Source of the DNA: Malania oleifera
Taxonomy: Eukaryota > Streptophyta > Magnoliopsida > Santalales > Ximeniaceae
Direction: 5' to 3'
Length of the DNA stretch: 64,000 bases
NCBI RefSeq assembly: GCF_029873635.1
Contig: NC_080421.1
Coordinates: 36,002,617 to 36,066,616, forward strand
The notes under the pieces were generated by a model, which was given only the letters and a program-made list of their open reading frames with translations, was not told the origin of the DNA and did no database searches. Positions within the stretch are counted from its first letter, which is position 1, and the number at the start of each line of letters is the position of its first letter. The translations under genes and the position numbers were made by a program. Shown piece by piece: positions 11,905-24,230 of the stretch.

Positions 11905-13626
11905 TTCTCTCGCTCTTCGCCTAGTATTGTACTAATGCATGGTGGTCTCAATTATTGCTTTATATTACTCAAACCACCTCTTTAATTAGGAACTGAAAAC
12001 CAAAAAATTTCCTTTTTTAGAACCATGAATGCACAATTATGTACTGCATGAGTGAAAGCGTTTTGATGCATGATTAGGGTATGCAATAGGTGTTTATGCA
12101 TGAATGCAACTAGTGCACTTACATATACAAACAAAGATATAAACGTGCATGCAGCCTATCGTGCATGACTATGTATGAAATGAAATGCATGGATATGATG
12201 TCCTAAATTACTACTTAGCTAGAATTCTAGAAAAATCCCACTAATGAAACGGGTCAAGATTAACATGACCATTGATGGGTCACGATTTCAATTCAATTTC
12301 TCCCTTACCCATTCATTTCCTTGATGATGGTCCATGTACCTCAGATTCTATAAAGGGTCAAATTATATTCTGAGGTTGGGGTTGACCCAGGCTAGTCAAC
12401 CCATTGGATTCATTCAATGTGGACTTGGGGACTTTAGTGTGCACTTGGGCCTCAAGTATTTTAAAATATGGGCTTTGAGCTATTTCATGATGGGTTAAGG
12501 CCCTAGTTGAAAAGGAATTGGGCTTGGATTACTTGAAAAAATGTTGGCCCAAATTTTTAGGCAATGGGGTTGAAGTCCTCTTTTGAAATCTGGGTTTGCC
12601 CCTTTTTGAAACTTAGGCATGGGCCGAGTTTTTGCTTAGGAAAAGGTCAGGCCCAAAATTTGTTTTTTCTCAAAAAATTGGGCCCGAGTTATTTGAAAAG
12701 GGTTGGGCCGACCCATATTTTAAAATAGTTGGGCCAAGTGCTTCATTTTTTAAAGGATGGGCCTTTGTCTTATTATTGGGCTCTTTCTGAATACTGACTA
12801 AGTAGTATGTAAAACTGGATGCAAAATGTATGATATAATACAAAGTACAACATATATACATATACTATACATGGAGAAGGATGTGGATCCTGTCCCAACC
12901 TAGGGTAGGTACGTATACACAAGGTTTTTCATGGCTCTATCCTAGTTAAGGAAAAACTATGGACAAGTACGTGTGGGTAGGCACTAATCCCTATTGACAA
13001 AAAGGTCCCCAATTTGAAATTTCATCCTCCCCCATAGGGGTCCGGACAAAACTCGCATTGAGCGGAGTGGTTCGCGGGTCCCATCAAGCTTAAGCTACGA
13101 AGGGACAAACGCTATTACACCCCTATCTAATCTTAGTAAGGAAAAGCCCGGGTATAGAGCGTGAGAGTGTGTGAATTTAAATTTATCCTAATCCCGCTAT
13201 CCCCACATTTATTCACATGTTATAAACGATATGGAAACAAGATATCTACCATTAATACATATATTCAAAAGATAAGGAAACACAATATATGCAATTAATA
13301 TGTTTATTCAAAAAAATTTGGAAACAAAAAATAAGGAAACAAAATATTTACGATTAGTATACAAAATATCTATAATAAATAAGCTTATTCAAAATATCTA
13401 CAATTAATATTTGGAAACAAAATATCTACAATTAATATTCAAAAAAATTAGGAAACAAAATATTCTTAATTAATTAAGATTATTTACAAATTATGGAAGT
13501 AAAATATTTATAATTAATCAAAGTTATTTATGAATTACTATATTTACAAAATAAGGAGTAATTAAAAGATTTATTAAATTTAAACTTGGGATAATTTTCA
13601 ATTAATTAATGGCTCGACTCTCTACG
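11905..13626 (-). other. Long 5' leader of element B
   Basis: 1.7 kb between the PBS and the gag start. No protein motif is visible. At 12440-12790 a GGGCC/GGCCC core recurs roughly every 20-50 bases (about 12 times), mostly as TTGGGCC on the plus strand, without a fixed period. At 13200-13600 the DNA is strongly A-rich with a recurring motif AAAATATCTACAATTAATAT. Ogre elements are known to have long leaders, some with an extra ORF before gag. I see no such ORF here. Confidence 0.6.
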
Positions 13627-13645
13627 TCCCCAGCGGAGTCGCCCA
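13627..13645 (-). other. Primer-binding site of element B
   Basis: On the minus strand, directly after the 5' LTR, the sequence reads TGGGCGACTCCGCTGGGGA. This resembles the PBS class seen in Tat/Ogre elements (from memory a tRNA-Arg-type site), with one extra G. It primes minus-strand DNA synthesis and fixes the element's orientation and the LTR edge at 13648. Confidence 0.6.
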
Positions 13646-13647
13646 AC

Positions 13648-15402
13648 CGTCGCGGCGTCCCGGGAGCGCGTGTGCCCCGAGCGGCGAAATTAAAAATCAT
13701 TTTATTAATTTCAAGGAAAAACATGGAATGTCGGAGTCGCCACTAACCTTTAGTGCGGTTAGAACACATGATTACTACCCCGTTAGGGGTAGAATCGGTC
13801 TACATTACCAGAGTTGGGGTCGGGAGTTCGGTTACGCGAGGGGAAGGTACGAGCACCCCCTACGCGCCCGTTCTTACGAACGGTACCTAATTAATTTGAA
13901 ATTATGCCTAAGTTAATCTAATAATTCTTTTAATTACTCCTTTTAATGTATTTATAAATACATGTGAAAAATAAATAAATAAATAAAGATAATATGTACA
14001 TATATATTCCCTCAGAGCTTAGGGTACGTGATGCCCGAAGGCTCATACCCCCGCAATAAAATCATAGGGATTAAAAATCAAGAAAATATTTTAATAAAAA
14101 TAAATATTCTAATACATATAAGACCAAATAAAAAAAATAAAATAAAATAAAAATAGTAATAATACTAATGCTGATAACAATGATAATATTAATATTAATA
14201 GTGATAACAATACTAATATTAATAACAATAATAGTTAATACCATAATGATAACAATACTAAAAATAATAATAATAAATACTAACAGTAATAATAAAGATA
14301 ACAATAATATTAACAGTAATAGTAAGTAATACAATAATAATAACAATGGTAATAATAATAATAATATTATTATTAAAATAATAATAAAAATAATATGCAT
14401 ATTTTAACTAAAAGACATTTACCTTAACATGAACATGCAATCAGTGATACACTTAATATATATGGAAACAATATTACCTAAACTAAGGAAACAATCTACA
14501 CATCGAATTATGGAAATCAAAATATGATAAGATGGGAACACTATGAATCAATAATGGGGAAACCCTAAAAAATTAGTATGAAACCTAATACGGACACTAA
14601 ATACAATAAACTTAAATATTAAAACATATTTTAACCATAACAATTTTGTGATAACAACAATGATTATTAAATAACACGTATAGCCAAAATACAAACATGA
14701 ATACCAACTAACAAATATTAAAAATCCTATTACAGTAAAAGTTTAACAAGAAAATTTTACAAATATAATCATAAATACTACAAAAGATAGAAACATGAAT
14801 ATCAGTTATCAAACATGGATGTTAAATAAATAAGTACAACAATGAAATTAAATAAAAACTACCCTGAATGCACAAACATTGAACACACAACAGTATCAAA
14901 AATAACCTCCAAACATGAAAATCGAATAGCTATAACAATAATAAAAGCCTACAACATGAATATAATAACCAAAACCTTAATCATGAATTCTTGTATATAC
15001 AATAACAATGACTGTTTTCAATATGCACTTATAAATGTTTACATGCAACACCAATAAATACGAAAACTCAAAGTAATTAAACTTGAACACACGTTAATAA
15101 AGGAAACTCTACAAAAAGATATGAGCCTAAATATTAACAAATATTATATAAAGATATTCCCAAACAATATGATATGTCAAAAAAATTAAACTTTAAATAT
15201 TGAGACAAGTTAATAAGATTTCTACAAATAAAAACAAAAATAAAGTAAAAACATTAAAAATAAAATACGATAAAAATAAGAAAGGTCCTGCACACACATG
15301 AACAACAATTGTTAAATACTATAAAAAAATAATAATGATAATATTCAGTATTTAAAATATATGGCAAACACAATAAAAATCCAAACGAACCTATTTACAT
15401 AT

Positions 15403-15453
<51 letters not shown>

Positions 15454-16411
15454 CATGTATGCCATCGGCTGACGGAGAGAAGCAGTTGGCTGGAGTTGAT
15501 GGTCGGCGCAGGGTGCCGGAAACTGTGGGGGTGGTTCTTGACTGCTGGTATGGGTGCGGCTGCTGTAATTGGTTCGGCAGGGGGAGATCTCAGTGGTTGT
15601 AGACAGCTGCAGAGGGTGGTGCCGTGGTGTTCGGGAGACTACTGGTAGTTGTCAAAGCTGAGCGTGAGGGCACTGTGGGATCTCTCCGGGAGCAAGAGCC
15701 GGATGGGGAGCGGCTGGGAGCTTCGCCGGGACTGTGACCCAAGGAGGAGGGTCTCGGCTCTGCTGTGATGTTCAGGTGGAGTTTGGGTAGCAGCTGTGGT
15801 GATGGTGGGCTGGAAGATGGCTGGTGCGTGGCAGCGAACAGCGTCGGCGAGTGGACAGTGGTGGCAACAACGATGGCGGCTGGTGCTGGAAGTGTTCGGG
15901 TGCTTGCAGGTTCATCGGGGATGGATGTGGCCGTCGGTGAATGGAGGTTGGCGAGGAAAGGGTGGCCGCTGGTTCGTCGGAGAAAGAGAACGACTGGGAA
16001 CTGGAGGATCTGGTGTGCAGATGCGAACATATACGCAACGACGGAAGAGAGAACAGATGCAGCAACAGACTGCGTAATCGCTCAGGCGGTGGACTATGGT
16101 GGTGCGTGGGTGAGTTGGTTGATGGAGGAGATGGTGACTACTGGCAGGAAAAAGAAGAAGAAGAAGAAGAAGAAGAAGAAAAAGGACTGAAAGGTTTGTT
16201 TTTTTTTTTTTCTGTTTTCTTTGGCTGTTTTGGACTCCGGCTGCGCTGCCCTTGTGCGCTCCCCCCTCCCCAGAAGCCAAAAGAGACCCCCTTTTTTTAA
16301 AAAAAATTTAGAAACCCTAATTTCCTATTTCCTTTTTGGTTTATTGCATTTTATTACACATTTTTTTTTATTTTTCTTTTGGAAATAATATAGACGAGTA
16401 TAACTACTAAT

Positions 16412-16445
<34 letters not shown>

Positions 16446-16613
16446 GGTCAAAATAAAAATAATAATAAAATAATAGTAATAAATAATAATAATAATAGTA
16501 AAAATACTAATATTAAAAATAATGCCAATAATAATGAAAATAATAAATAATGATAATAATAATAATAAACAATATAAATAAAAATAAAAGTAATAATAAT
16601 AATACTAATGAAA

Positions 16614-16659
<46 letters not shown>

Positions 16660-16791
16660 ATAATAGTAATAATAGTAATAAAAAATACTAATAATAATGA
16701 TAATAAAAATTAAAAATAATAATGAAAAAAATAAATAATAATAATAATAAAATAGAAGTAAAAATAAGTAATAATAATAATACTAATGAAA

Positions 16792-16844
<53 letters not shown>

Positions 16845-16899
16845 AAATAAGAGGGGACCCATTGTTCTATTTAGCTAGGGCAAAAATAGGGTGTATACA
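13648..16899 (-). repeat. 5' LTR of element B (3.25 kb)
   Basis: Starts at CGTCGCGGCGTCCC (TG changed to CG at the very edge) and ends GGTGTATACA, followed by TSD GTTCA. By eye about 1-2% of bases differ from 2846-6063 outside microsatellites. It contains a (TA)n tract (about 15403-15449), the GC-rich island with its 146-codon sense frame (16030-15590), (AAG)n (about 16154-16181) and the (AAT)n block. It has about 45 bp at 15100-15147 missing from the other LTR. Confidence 0.85.
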
Positions 16900-17352
16900 G
16901 TTCACACATAGGGATAAGCCTAAAAATAATAGTGAACACCCCACTCACATAGGTGAAATCTGTCAAGGGTGCTCTTGTAACTCTAACACCCCGCTCATAA
17001 GATATACATATTACTATTAAGAGTTTTAAAAACTTAACCTCCTCCGTTACAAGATAAATGCACTTAGACCATAGGGATGTGTTTAAAAATAATAGTGCAT
17101 TTCTTATGACCACCATGTGATTCGTTCTTCCCATTGAACCCAATTACAGGATCTCTGGTCCTTGGGTTGGGTATTCTCATACGTGGTTCATGATTTTATG
17201 GGCTTTAATCCCATCCCCCTTAATTTATTCCATACCCTTTCTCTTGCTAAGGCCTTAGTTAATGGATCTTCAATATTTTTCAAAAGATTTTATATAATTC
17301 ACTTTAATGATGCCACTACTCAAATACGATCTCACAATACTGTGTTTTCTTC

Positions 17353-18290
17353 TTATGGGTCTAGATTTACCGTTATAATAACAATGTTTACTCTACCAAT
17401 TGCAGCAGTACTATCACAATTAATTAGAATAGGTGGTATTGGTTTTTCCCAAAATGGGATTTCATACAACATTTCTCTTAACCAACTTGCTTCTTCACTA
17501 ACTAATGCTAAAACAATAAGCTCATCTTCCATAGTTGAGTTAGCAATTATTGTTTGTTTTTTTAGAGTTCTAACAAATAGCACCACCACCTAAAGTGAAA
17601 AATAAAGTCTATGGTAGAGAGGGAATCACCTGAGAAAGTATTCCAATTAGCATCACAAAAACCTTCAAGTATATCAGGATACTTAGTAAAAAATAAACCA
17701 CAATTTTTGGTACCAACTAAATATTTCATTACACGTTCAAGAGCATTCCAATGTTCTCTACCCAGTATGCTCGAAAATCTACTAAGTATTCCTACTACAT
17801 ATGTGATGTCAAGTTTAGTTAAATCAGTTGCATATCTCAGGCTACCAATAATGCTACTATATTTCTCTTGATTAATCACTCCATAATTTTCATTCTAAAC
17901 AAGAAATAAGTGATTACTTGAATCAAAAGGAGTAGGAACATGCTTGCAATTGTTATAACCATATTTATTCAAAATTTTTCAATGTAATGCAACTGATCAA
18001 GAAATATACCATCACACGATCTTATAATTTTCATGACTAAAATAATATTAGCCTCACTTAAATCTTTCATATCAAAATGTTTTTTGAGCAATATTTTTTG
18101 TTTTATTTATGACATGCAAATTTGAACAAAAAATGTGCAAGTCATTCACATAGAGGCTACTAACATGATAATCTCCAAGTATATTATTTTTGGGTTCCTT
18201 AAAAGGAGTATACACCTTAAACCAAGATTTATCATAACAGACATGCTTATTAGCACCTAAGTCTGCTTACCACCCCTTAATACTGTGGAT
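17353..18290 (-). pseudogene. copia C protease-RT-RNase H remnant
   Basis: From right to left on the minus strand. A protease-like stretch with DLGANKHVC (about 18240-18275; copia protease carries a D-S/T-G-A motif, here D-L-G-A) runs straight into the RT active-site region, where YVDD has become YVND (about 18145-18160). Next comes the RT C-terminal part with NQEKYSSIIGSLRYA and FCDANW (17879-17562), then RNase H with STMEDELIVLA and a CDSTAAIG motif (17589-17353). Integrase and the RT fingers are missing, which implies a deletion between about 18160 and 18185. Several stops and frameshifts occur. Non-functional. Confidence 0.8.
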
Positions 18291-18803
18291 CATATTTATA
18301 TCAGTAAGCATTGCCACAAAAGGTTCCTCAACTATATTGGAATGAGGAAAAAGGCTTACGTTTTCGAAATTTGCAAATTTGAGCAATATGCCCACTTTTA
18401 CCACAAACATAATAAACATTGTTGCTTTGCTTGTAAAGGGGTCCTTAGTTCAAATTATTTTGATTAGGGTTCCCCCTATTCATTTTGTGAGGTCTATTGT
18501 TAGTTTTCATTTTTTTTCTCCTCTTAGGATTTAATTGAGGGTTTTTAGGAAAAAGACCTTTAGGCAAAGTATTATGTTCGAAAGTAATAAAATTTATCTT
18601 TGTGGTATTATCGTTATTGGTATTACTATTTTCTTGCAAAATTTGCATCGTACCCTTTTTCCTCCTTGGTGTCATACTTATTCTGCAATGCCTTCCAGAT
18701 TTTCTTAATTTTCCATCCCTTGAAGTGGGTTCCTTTAAACCGAAAAAGGCTTATTGAGATCTCCAACATTTTCATTCGGTTTCTCGAGGACTGTAGGATC
18801 CAT
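18291..18803 (-). pseudogene. copia C gag remnant
   Basis: A likely original start is the minus-strand ATG at 18803-18801 (MDPTVLEKPNEN..), shifted out of frame near 18750 into FRFKGTHFKGW, a block typical of copia Gag N-termini. It then jumps to WKALQNKYDTKE, usually about 60 residues further on, so part is deleted. A zinc-knuckle motif lies at 18373-18414, reading YVCGKSGHIAQIC. The expected first Cys of C-x2-C-x4-H-x4-C is Tyr, so the knuckle is broken. Confidence 0.72.
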
Positions 18804-18868
18804 ATATTGAATCTCCTAAAAATTGATAGACAATTAATAATATAAAATAAATAAAACTTAGATACAAA

Positions 18869-19436
18869 TAAAATAAAAATAAAACCATGATTCACAAATA
18901 GGATGAGGCACAAATATCTCGCTCTCTTTAAGGAGATTCAAGCCTTCTGCGGTTTATTAACTTAGTCCATGAACCGGTACTGTAGAACTCCTCAAGATTT
19001 GTCTCCCCCAGAATACAACAGCCCGATTTGAATCATATGACTCTCTCCAATTCTACACAAACTGAGGAGTCCAAAGCTCCTAAAAAAAAAAAAAAACACA
19101 TTTCTTTGCTTGTCAAATTCTCTAGATTCAAAAGAAGGATGATATGACGAGAATGAAAAGAAGACATTGATGTATTATGCTAATGCCTCAAGGGTCTATT
19201 TATAGGAATGACCCTTCATTCTCCATGTGTTTAATAAATAAGGTATGTATATGTTAAGTAGATACAAACCTAGATTCAAGGTACATTCATATAATTAATC
19301 TTATACATTTATAAGATACATGAATGAATGACCATAACCCAATCCAAGGTACATCTTCTTTTCTAAGATAACAAAATAATAATAATATTATTATAATACA
19401 CAAACAATATAATAATAATATTAAAATACACTAACA
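18869..19436 (-). repeat. 5' LTR of copia element C
   Basis: Intact partner of the split LTR at the window start. The right end is CTAACA (19436). The left edge is inferred from a degenerate initiator-Met-type PBS at 18857-18868 (CTTAGATACAAA against CTCTGATACCAA, 9 of 12), so it is uncertain by up to about 20 bases. A TATA-like box reads CTATAAATAG on the minus strand (19196-19205). The other LTR has a weaker TTTAAA there. Confidence 0.7.
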
Positions 19437-19591
19437 ATATGCAACTTTTATAGGAGTTTCTTTTGAATGGCAAGGGCTTACAAATTTTATTTTGTGCTTT
19501 ATCTAAGGCTGGCTACCTGTTAAATCTGTATACTTCACACAATGAAGTGTGAGAGCCTTCGTACCACCCAAGATACGTACAGTAAGTAATT

Positions 19592-20147
19592 TGTTAGTTA
19601 TTGTTATATTTGTGTGTGACTCTTATGCTTAGTAGGATCACAAACAAAGGAAGAAAAATATGCGAGAGAAGTCTTCTTGTGCTGACAGTAAAAGACTCGT
19701 CGATGAGTAGATACCGAGAGCCTGAAAATCTCAGAGTTAAGGACTCGTCGACAAAAGGATAAACTCGTCGATGATTGGGCTTCTTTGACTAAATGACGAA
19801 TCCCCTGTTCTCGTCGATGAGTACGTCTAAGATTCGAGAAGAAATTTAAATTTTGAATTTGAATGTTGGGGTGGTTGGGTAATTGGAGGGAAACCTTCGA
19901 AGGAATGTTTATTTATCCCTATCTGAGGGTATTGTGAGACATGAGAGAGATCTTTGTGAAGTGTATTGTGTATTCTCAAATTTCTTAGTAAAATTTTTGT
20001 ATTGATTGCTTCAGTGGATGTAAACTTTGTCGAATCACATATATCTTGTTGTTGTGTTTGTTATTTCATATTTTCTGGTTGAGTTTCATTTGCTTGTTGC
20101 GTATTTATTCCGCTATACATCCTACTTATCCAATTCATATTACAACA
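19592..20147 (+). mobile_element. Probable solo copia-type LTR (family H)
   Basis: Starts TGTTAGTTATTG and ends ATTACAACA, so the ends are short inverted repeats. Near the 3' end, AGTGGATGTAAACTTTG..CGAATCACAT resembles the usual copia U5 phrase GTGGACGTAGGC..CCGAACCACG. Four GTCGA-centred motifs of the CTCGTCGATGAG kind lie at 19693-19823, followed by a TATA-like TTTATTTATCC near 19908. No clear TSD was found (TAATT / TTTAT) and no internal region is attached. The LTR identity is an inference from layout. Confidence 0.5.
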
Positions 20148-20789
20148 TTTATATTCATGCCCCCTCCCCAAAGTATGGGTCCCACAGTTAATAACAGTTC
20201 GTAGCCCTTCAAAATGAAATCTAATAACCAAGTTATACAATGAGGCTGTATAAAATGCTCATAAGAATGCTTCATTAACGTCATAACATGCATTTTCTCT
20301 ACTATAAAGGCATAATGCACAACAATAAGCATCTTGCTGGTCATTGCTATGACTGTCATTCTACGCAAGAAATAATCATCTTGTTGAAAATGTCAAATAC
20401 ACTTTCCCTTCATTTTATGATCTTTCAAACCATTAGGAAATGGCTTTATTTAAATGCTTTTGCTGGTCATTGCTACGACTGTCATTCTACTCAAGAAATA
20501 GAGCATGGAAACTCATTTAATGTGCTGTATTATTTGCTTGGGTTGTTAGTCTTGATGCATTTCTTCTTCCTATCTTTAGGGTAGCATTGTAATGTCAGCC
20601 AACTCTCGTACTTATTTATGGTCCAAGCAATTTTTCAGCACTAGCTCGTGGATGTTTGATGTCAGAAAAATTGGTTCATTGAGCCATAGCTACATAATAT
20701 TTAGCAGGGTTTTTATTGTTGATCTAGGGGCAATTTCTATTAGTTGTTATATGCTGGTTTATCATGAATCGACAAGCTTTCTATTCCCC

Positions 20790-20890
20790 GATCACACCCG
20801 AACCTAGAGGTTACGAGTTCAAGTCATGAAAAAAGCCTCGACAGATGTGAAGATAAGATTGAATACATCATGCCCTGTCTGGACCTTTGA
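20790..20890 (+). mobile_element. Possible SINE fragment
   Basis: GAGGTTACGAGTTCAAGTC at about 20807-20826 resembles the RNA polymerase III B box (GGTTCGAATCC-like) of tRNA-derived plant SINEs. It is followed by AAAAAGCCTC and a stretch like the usual SINE body (AAGATAAGATTGAATACATC). No A box, poly-A tail or target duplication could be fixed. Low confidence. Confidence 0.35.
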
Positions 20891-23439
20891 TATAGAGTAG
20901 GAGTCTTTTACGCTAACCGTAAAAGAGTTCTAGGTAAATAAAAGCATTTTAGGAACTATTTATTTCCTTTAGCATGTTAAAGTGATAAAAGAATTCTCGG
21001 AAATAAATTTTCTAATTGATTCTATGGGGAGACAAATGTGCTTCTGAACATTGTAAATATCCGTCCATACCATAAATTCCTGGGGTTCTGAGTTATTAAT
21101 ATTAAATATTATTGGTTAACTTAAATACAAGTTGAAAGTTGTAAGTCTCGGCACTTTCTAAATTTGTGTGAGAAACCTGAACATGTAAATTATAAGTGGC
21201 ATGCCTTTGTCAGTGAAGAAAGGGAAGTGAAATAAAAGTCTTTCTTTTTTGTTTGATACTCATGTACCTTCTTGAAGATAACTTAGATTTCCATATGCTT
21301 GAAGGAATTTTTCCTTTAATGAACAGTCATCCAATCCATGAACTGGCACATCTGTACAGAATGTAATCTTCATTTGTTTTTATTTTTATTTTTATTTTTT
21401 TCTCTATTCATTACTTAAAATATATATATATATCAAATCTCCTACTCACAATCTTCTGCATTGAGGATGGGAACTTCCCTGGGAACTCAGGCGTCTATTG
21501 TTCCTCTAAGGCCTTTGAAGAACTGCTTTCACCATCCTATTTTATTGCTTACCCTATCAAGTGTAGGGGGCAGAGAATGATTGATAACATGCGATGTCCT
21601 TGGTAGCACCGGAGCAGTTTATGGATGGACTTGATACACCAACTTGATCCAAAAGATTAAGCCTATTGGATCTTGGGCCCAACCATGTATATAAGCACCC
21701 ATTATCCATTCAAATTTTCCAATGAGAGACAAACTCACTAATGAAATTCTCAACAGTCTTTTCTCTATTTAGATTTTTGTTGTCCCAATGATTCTCAACT
21801 ATTTTCTTTTTCTTTTTTTACTTCTGAAAGTTTTTTTTTTTTTTGGGGTGCCATAATGCTGTTAATATCTAATGATAGACTCTGCATTGATTTCACGCTG
21901 TGATTGGCACATAGCAGGTCATTTCAAAAGTTCATGGTGGACATTGAAGGTGTAAGTGATGTTCACTAGTTCTGCATATTTCTCCATCTTCTATATATGT
22001 ACTGCCACCATGATATAAAGGGTTTCTGCCATGAAAAATTTTAGGCTTTAATTTGTTTTTGACAACGAAAAAGTTCAACACTTGGTTACCCCTCTTGTTC
22101 TGTTGGCCATAGCAATCACTGTTTACCAGAGTTACTTGGGGCAAATGGACAAATTTTCAATTGGGAGATAGATGGCAAGGATACTTGCAACAGAAGTGAT
22201 AAACCTCAAACTCAATGCAAGCCTTCCAGCAGATGGTGAGATTTTTGTCCCAATTTTTCTAAAGATTAGGGGTGAGCATGGGTGGAATGGGTAACTTCCA
22301 GCCAAAAAATGGAACTTAACCTGTTAATACTGATTCTGAAATTTTGCCATTCAAAACCTATGAAGGGTTAATTAGAACCAAACTGAACTAAAATGAACAT
22401 CTCAGTTCCAGGTTTTACCTGAAACTGGAAATCAAAATTGATTCTAGGTTTACCATATTTTGGGACTTGTCCAGAACTTGTAGATAACCTATACATTTTT
22501 TTTTTTAATTTTCTTTGAAAATATTTCTTCTAAGATAATTGAAAAAAAGATTTGTAATTTTCAGTTTTCAAACAAAATTTCAATGCACATCACATTGCTC
22601 AATAATAACGCTGGATATTCATTATATATCCCTCAAAACTTAAAAAAAAAAAAAAATCTCTCAAAAACAATAAAAAAAGATAAATATAAAAAATAAAAAT
22701 ATGGATGGGTAATATACTATCACATGCATGTGGATTGGTCCTAATTAATCTTTGGGTTGGAGTGAAAGAAAGGAGGAGATTTTTGAATGAGGAAAGGGAT
22801 CTCATGACTTCGAAAGAATTGAATAAGGAGTCTTATTAGGTAAAAATTTCTTATACGGTTTTGTTGAGTGGTTGTAAGGGTAATTTAACCGTCAATCTTT
22901 TCCATTATCACCCCCAGAAAATCAAACTCTGCTTTTCATAAAGTTTCCATAGTACGATTAACCTTAGCAAACAAATCAATGTTCTTTATCTTCTTTAAAG
23001 CTTTAAATTTTTCATTATATTTTTTAGATCTATTAAATAAATTTTGTTATAAATAATATTTTGGTAAAAACTAAAACCAAAAAGAAACAAGTTATTTTGC
23101 CTAGTAGTTTACTAGTTTGTCATTAGTTTTGTCTCCCAACATGTCTTCTAGACAAATTTTATTGCAACTGACATATTTTTTTAATGTGCTAGATGATGAC
23201 TTAGGGAGTCGGTTATAGGATTTCCTCTGGCTAGTGCATTGGTTTTAGAACCAACCTTTGTGGGTTGATTACATGATTGGTTAGGATTAAGTTGGCCCTG
23301 AGAACCTAGGAAAAAGCCCTGCTTGTGCAGGCTTTAGAACCTACCCTCTAAAGGCTGGTTATGCCTAGTTCCTATAATTGCATCTACCGATGCATTCATT
23401 CAGATGCATTATTCCTTCTTCACCCTTTAGTTCTACCTG

Positions 23440-24230
23440 GATCCAATGCTCACCCTTATCGACTTATATTGACATCAATGCCACTTTCTAAACATGAGAA
23501 AAGAGAAATTCATCACCAGCCTTGAGCCAGGGAATTCTATGGAGTTGGATGTGCAAGTTCTTCTATTGCGCGACCATCAAGAGGGTGCTTCACTTTTTCC
23601 ATCCTCTAGCTTGCTTACTTGTTGGTGAGAAGAAGCTTGTGTCAAGACCTTTAATCCATGCCAATTTCTACAGGTGTTCATTTTCTAGAAAGTCCTTATG
23701 TTCTTCATTGATGAAGCTTGTTGGCTCCTTCAAGTTTGGATTATTTATACTTTCCTTCACTTTTTGCTGCTTATAAGAAGCCTTTCTTTTTTCTTTTTTT
23801 CTTTTTTTGGATTATCATAAGAACTCGAGCCATCGATGAGCCACTCTTTGGACCCCCCCAATGTGGCACCAAACTCATGGGTCGGCCCTTATTGAAGGTA
23901 ACTTATATTGACATGACTATGCCACTTTCTGAGCACGAGAAAAGAGAATTTCATCACTTGCCTTGAGCCATGGAATTCTATGGTGTTGGCCATGCAAGTT
24001 CTTCTATTGCACGACCATCAATGGGTGGTTCACTTTTGCCATCCTCTAGCTTGCTTGCTTGTTGGTGAGAAGCTTGTGTCAGGACGTTTAGTCCATGCCA
24101 ATTTCTATAGGTGATCATTTTCCAGAAAGTCCTTATGTTTTCTATTGATGAAGCTTGTTGGCTCCTTCACGTTTGGATTATTTATACTTTCCTTCATTTT
24201 TTGTTATTTATAAAAAGCCTTTCTTAACTC
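23440..24230. repeat. Tandem duplication, unit about 438 bp
   Basis: The segment starting CTTATATTGACAT and continuing CCACTTTCT.AGCA.GAGAAAAGAGAA (23467 onward) repeats from 23907, including GGAATTCTATGG, AAGTTCTTCTATTGC and TTTATACTTTCCTTCA, ending near 24228. The copies differ by scattered substitutions and small indels, so the duplication is not recent. No protein domain is visible in either copy. Confidence 0.75.

Larger units (their letters stand above)
2846..16899 (-). mobile_element. Ogre/Tat-like Ty3/gypsy element B, pol-less, young
   Basis: A 14,054-bp element with a perfect TSD GTTCA (2841-2845 / 16900-16904). The LTRs are 2846-6063 and 13648-16899, nearly identical apart from microsatellite lengths and one indel. 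Minus orientation is shown by a PBS-like sequence beside the right LTR (13627-13645), a polypurine tract beside the left LTR (minus strand AAAGAGGGGCAGC then TGTAGACACCC) and gag on the minus strand. Gag resembles Ogre/Tat gag and includes a CEYH..PGH...C finger-like motif. No protease, RT, RNase H or integrase motif was found between gag and the 3' LTR. That space holds tandem arrays and non-coding DNA. It therefore looks non-autonomous, mobilised in trans (inference). Confidence 0.85.
1..19436 (-). mobile_element. Ty1/copia element C, internally deleted, host of two insertions
   Basis: Two LTR copies in the same orientation lie at the left edge and at about 18869-19436. Both end (plus strand) in TTAAAATACACTAACA. 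Next to the left copy, 2653-2670 reads as a polypurine tract on the minus strand (TGAGTGGGGAAT directly before TGTTAG). Coding remnants run on the minus strand in the order gag (18803 to about 18300), protease fragment, reverse transcriptase C-terminal part, RNase H (to 17353). Without its insertions the interior is only about 2.1 kb, so integrase and most of the RT are gone. The element predates both insertions in it. Its left end is within the first 50 bases or just outside the window, so the TSD could not be checked. Confidence 0.8.

Noticed and set aside
17162..17593. Plus-strand frame of 143 codons over copia C
   Set aside because: It is the shadow of the minus-strand RNase H remnant and neighbouring copia DNA.
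22260..22500. GGGGTGAGCATGG.. segment as a small DNA transposon
   Set aside because: Neither inverted ends nor a target duplication could be found; left as unassigned spacer.
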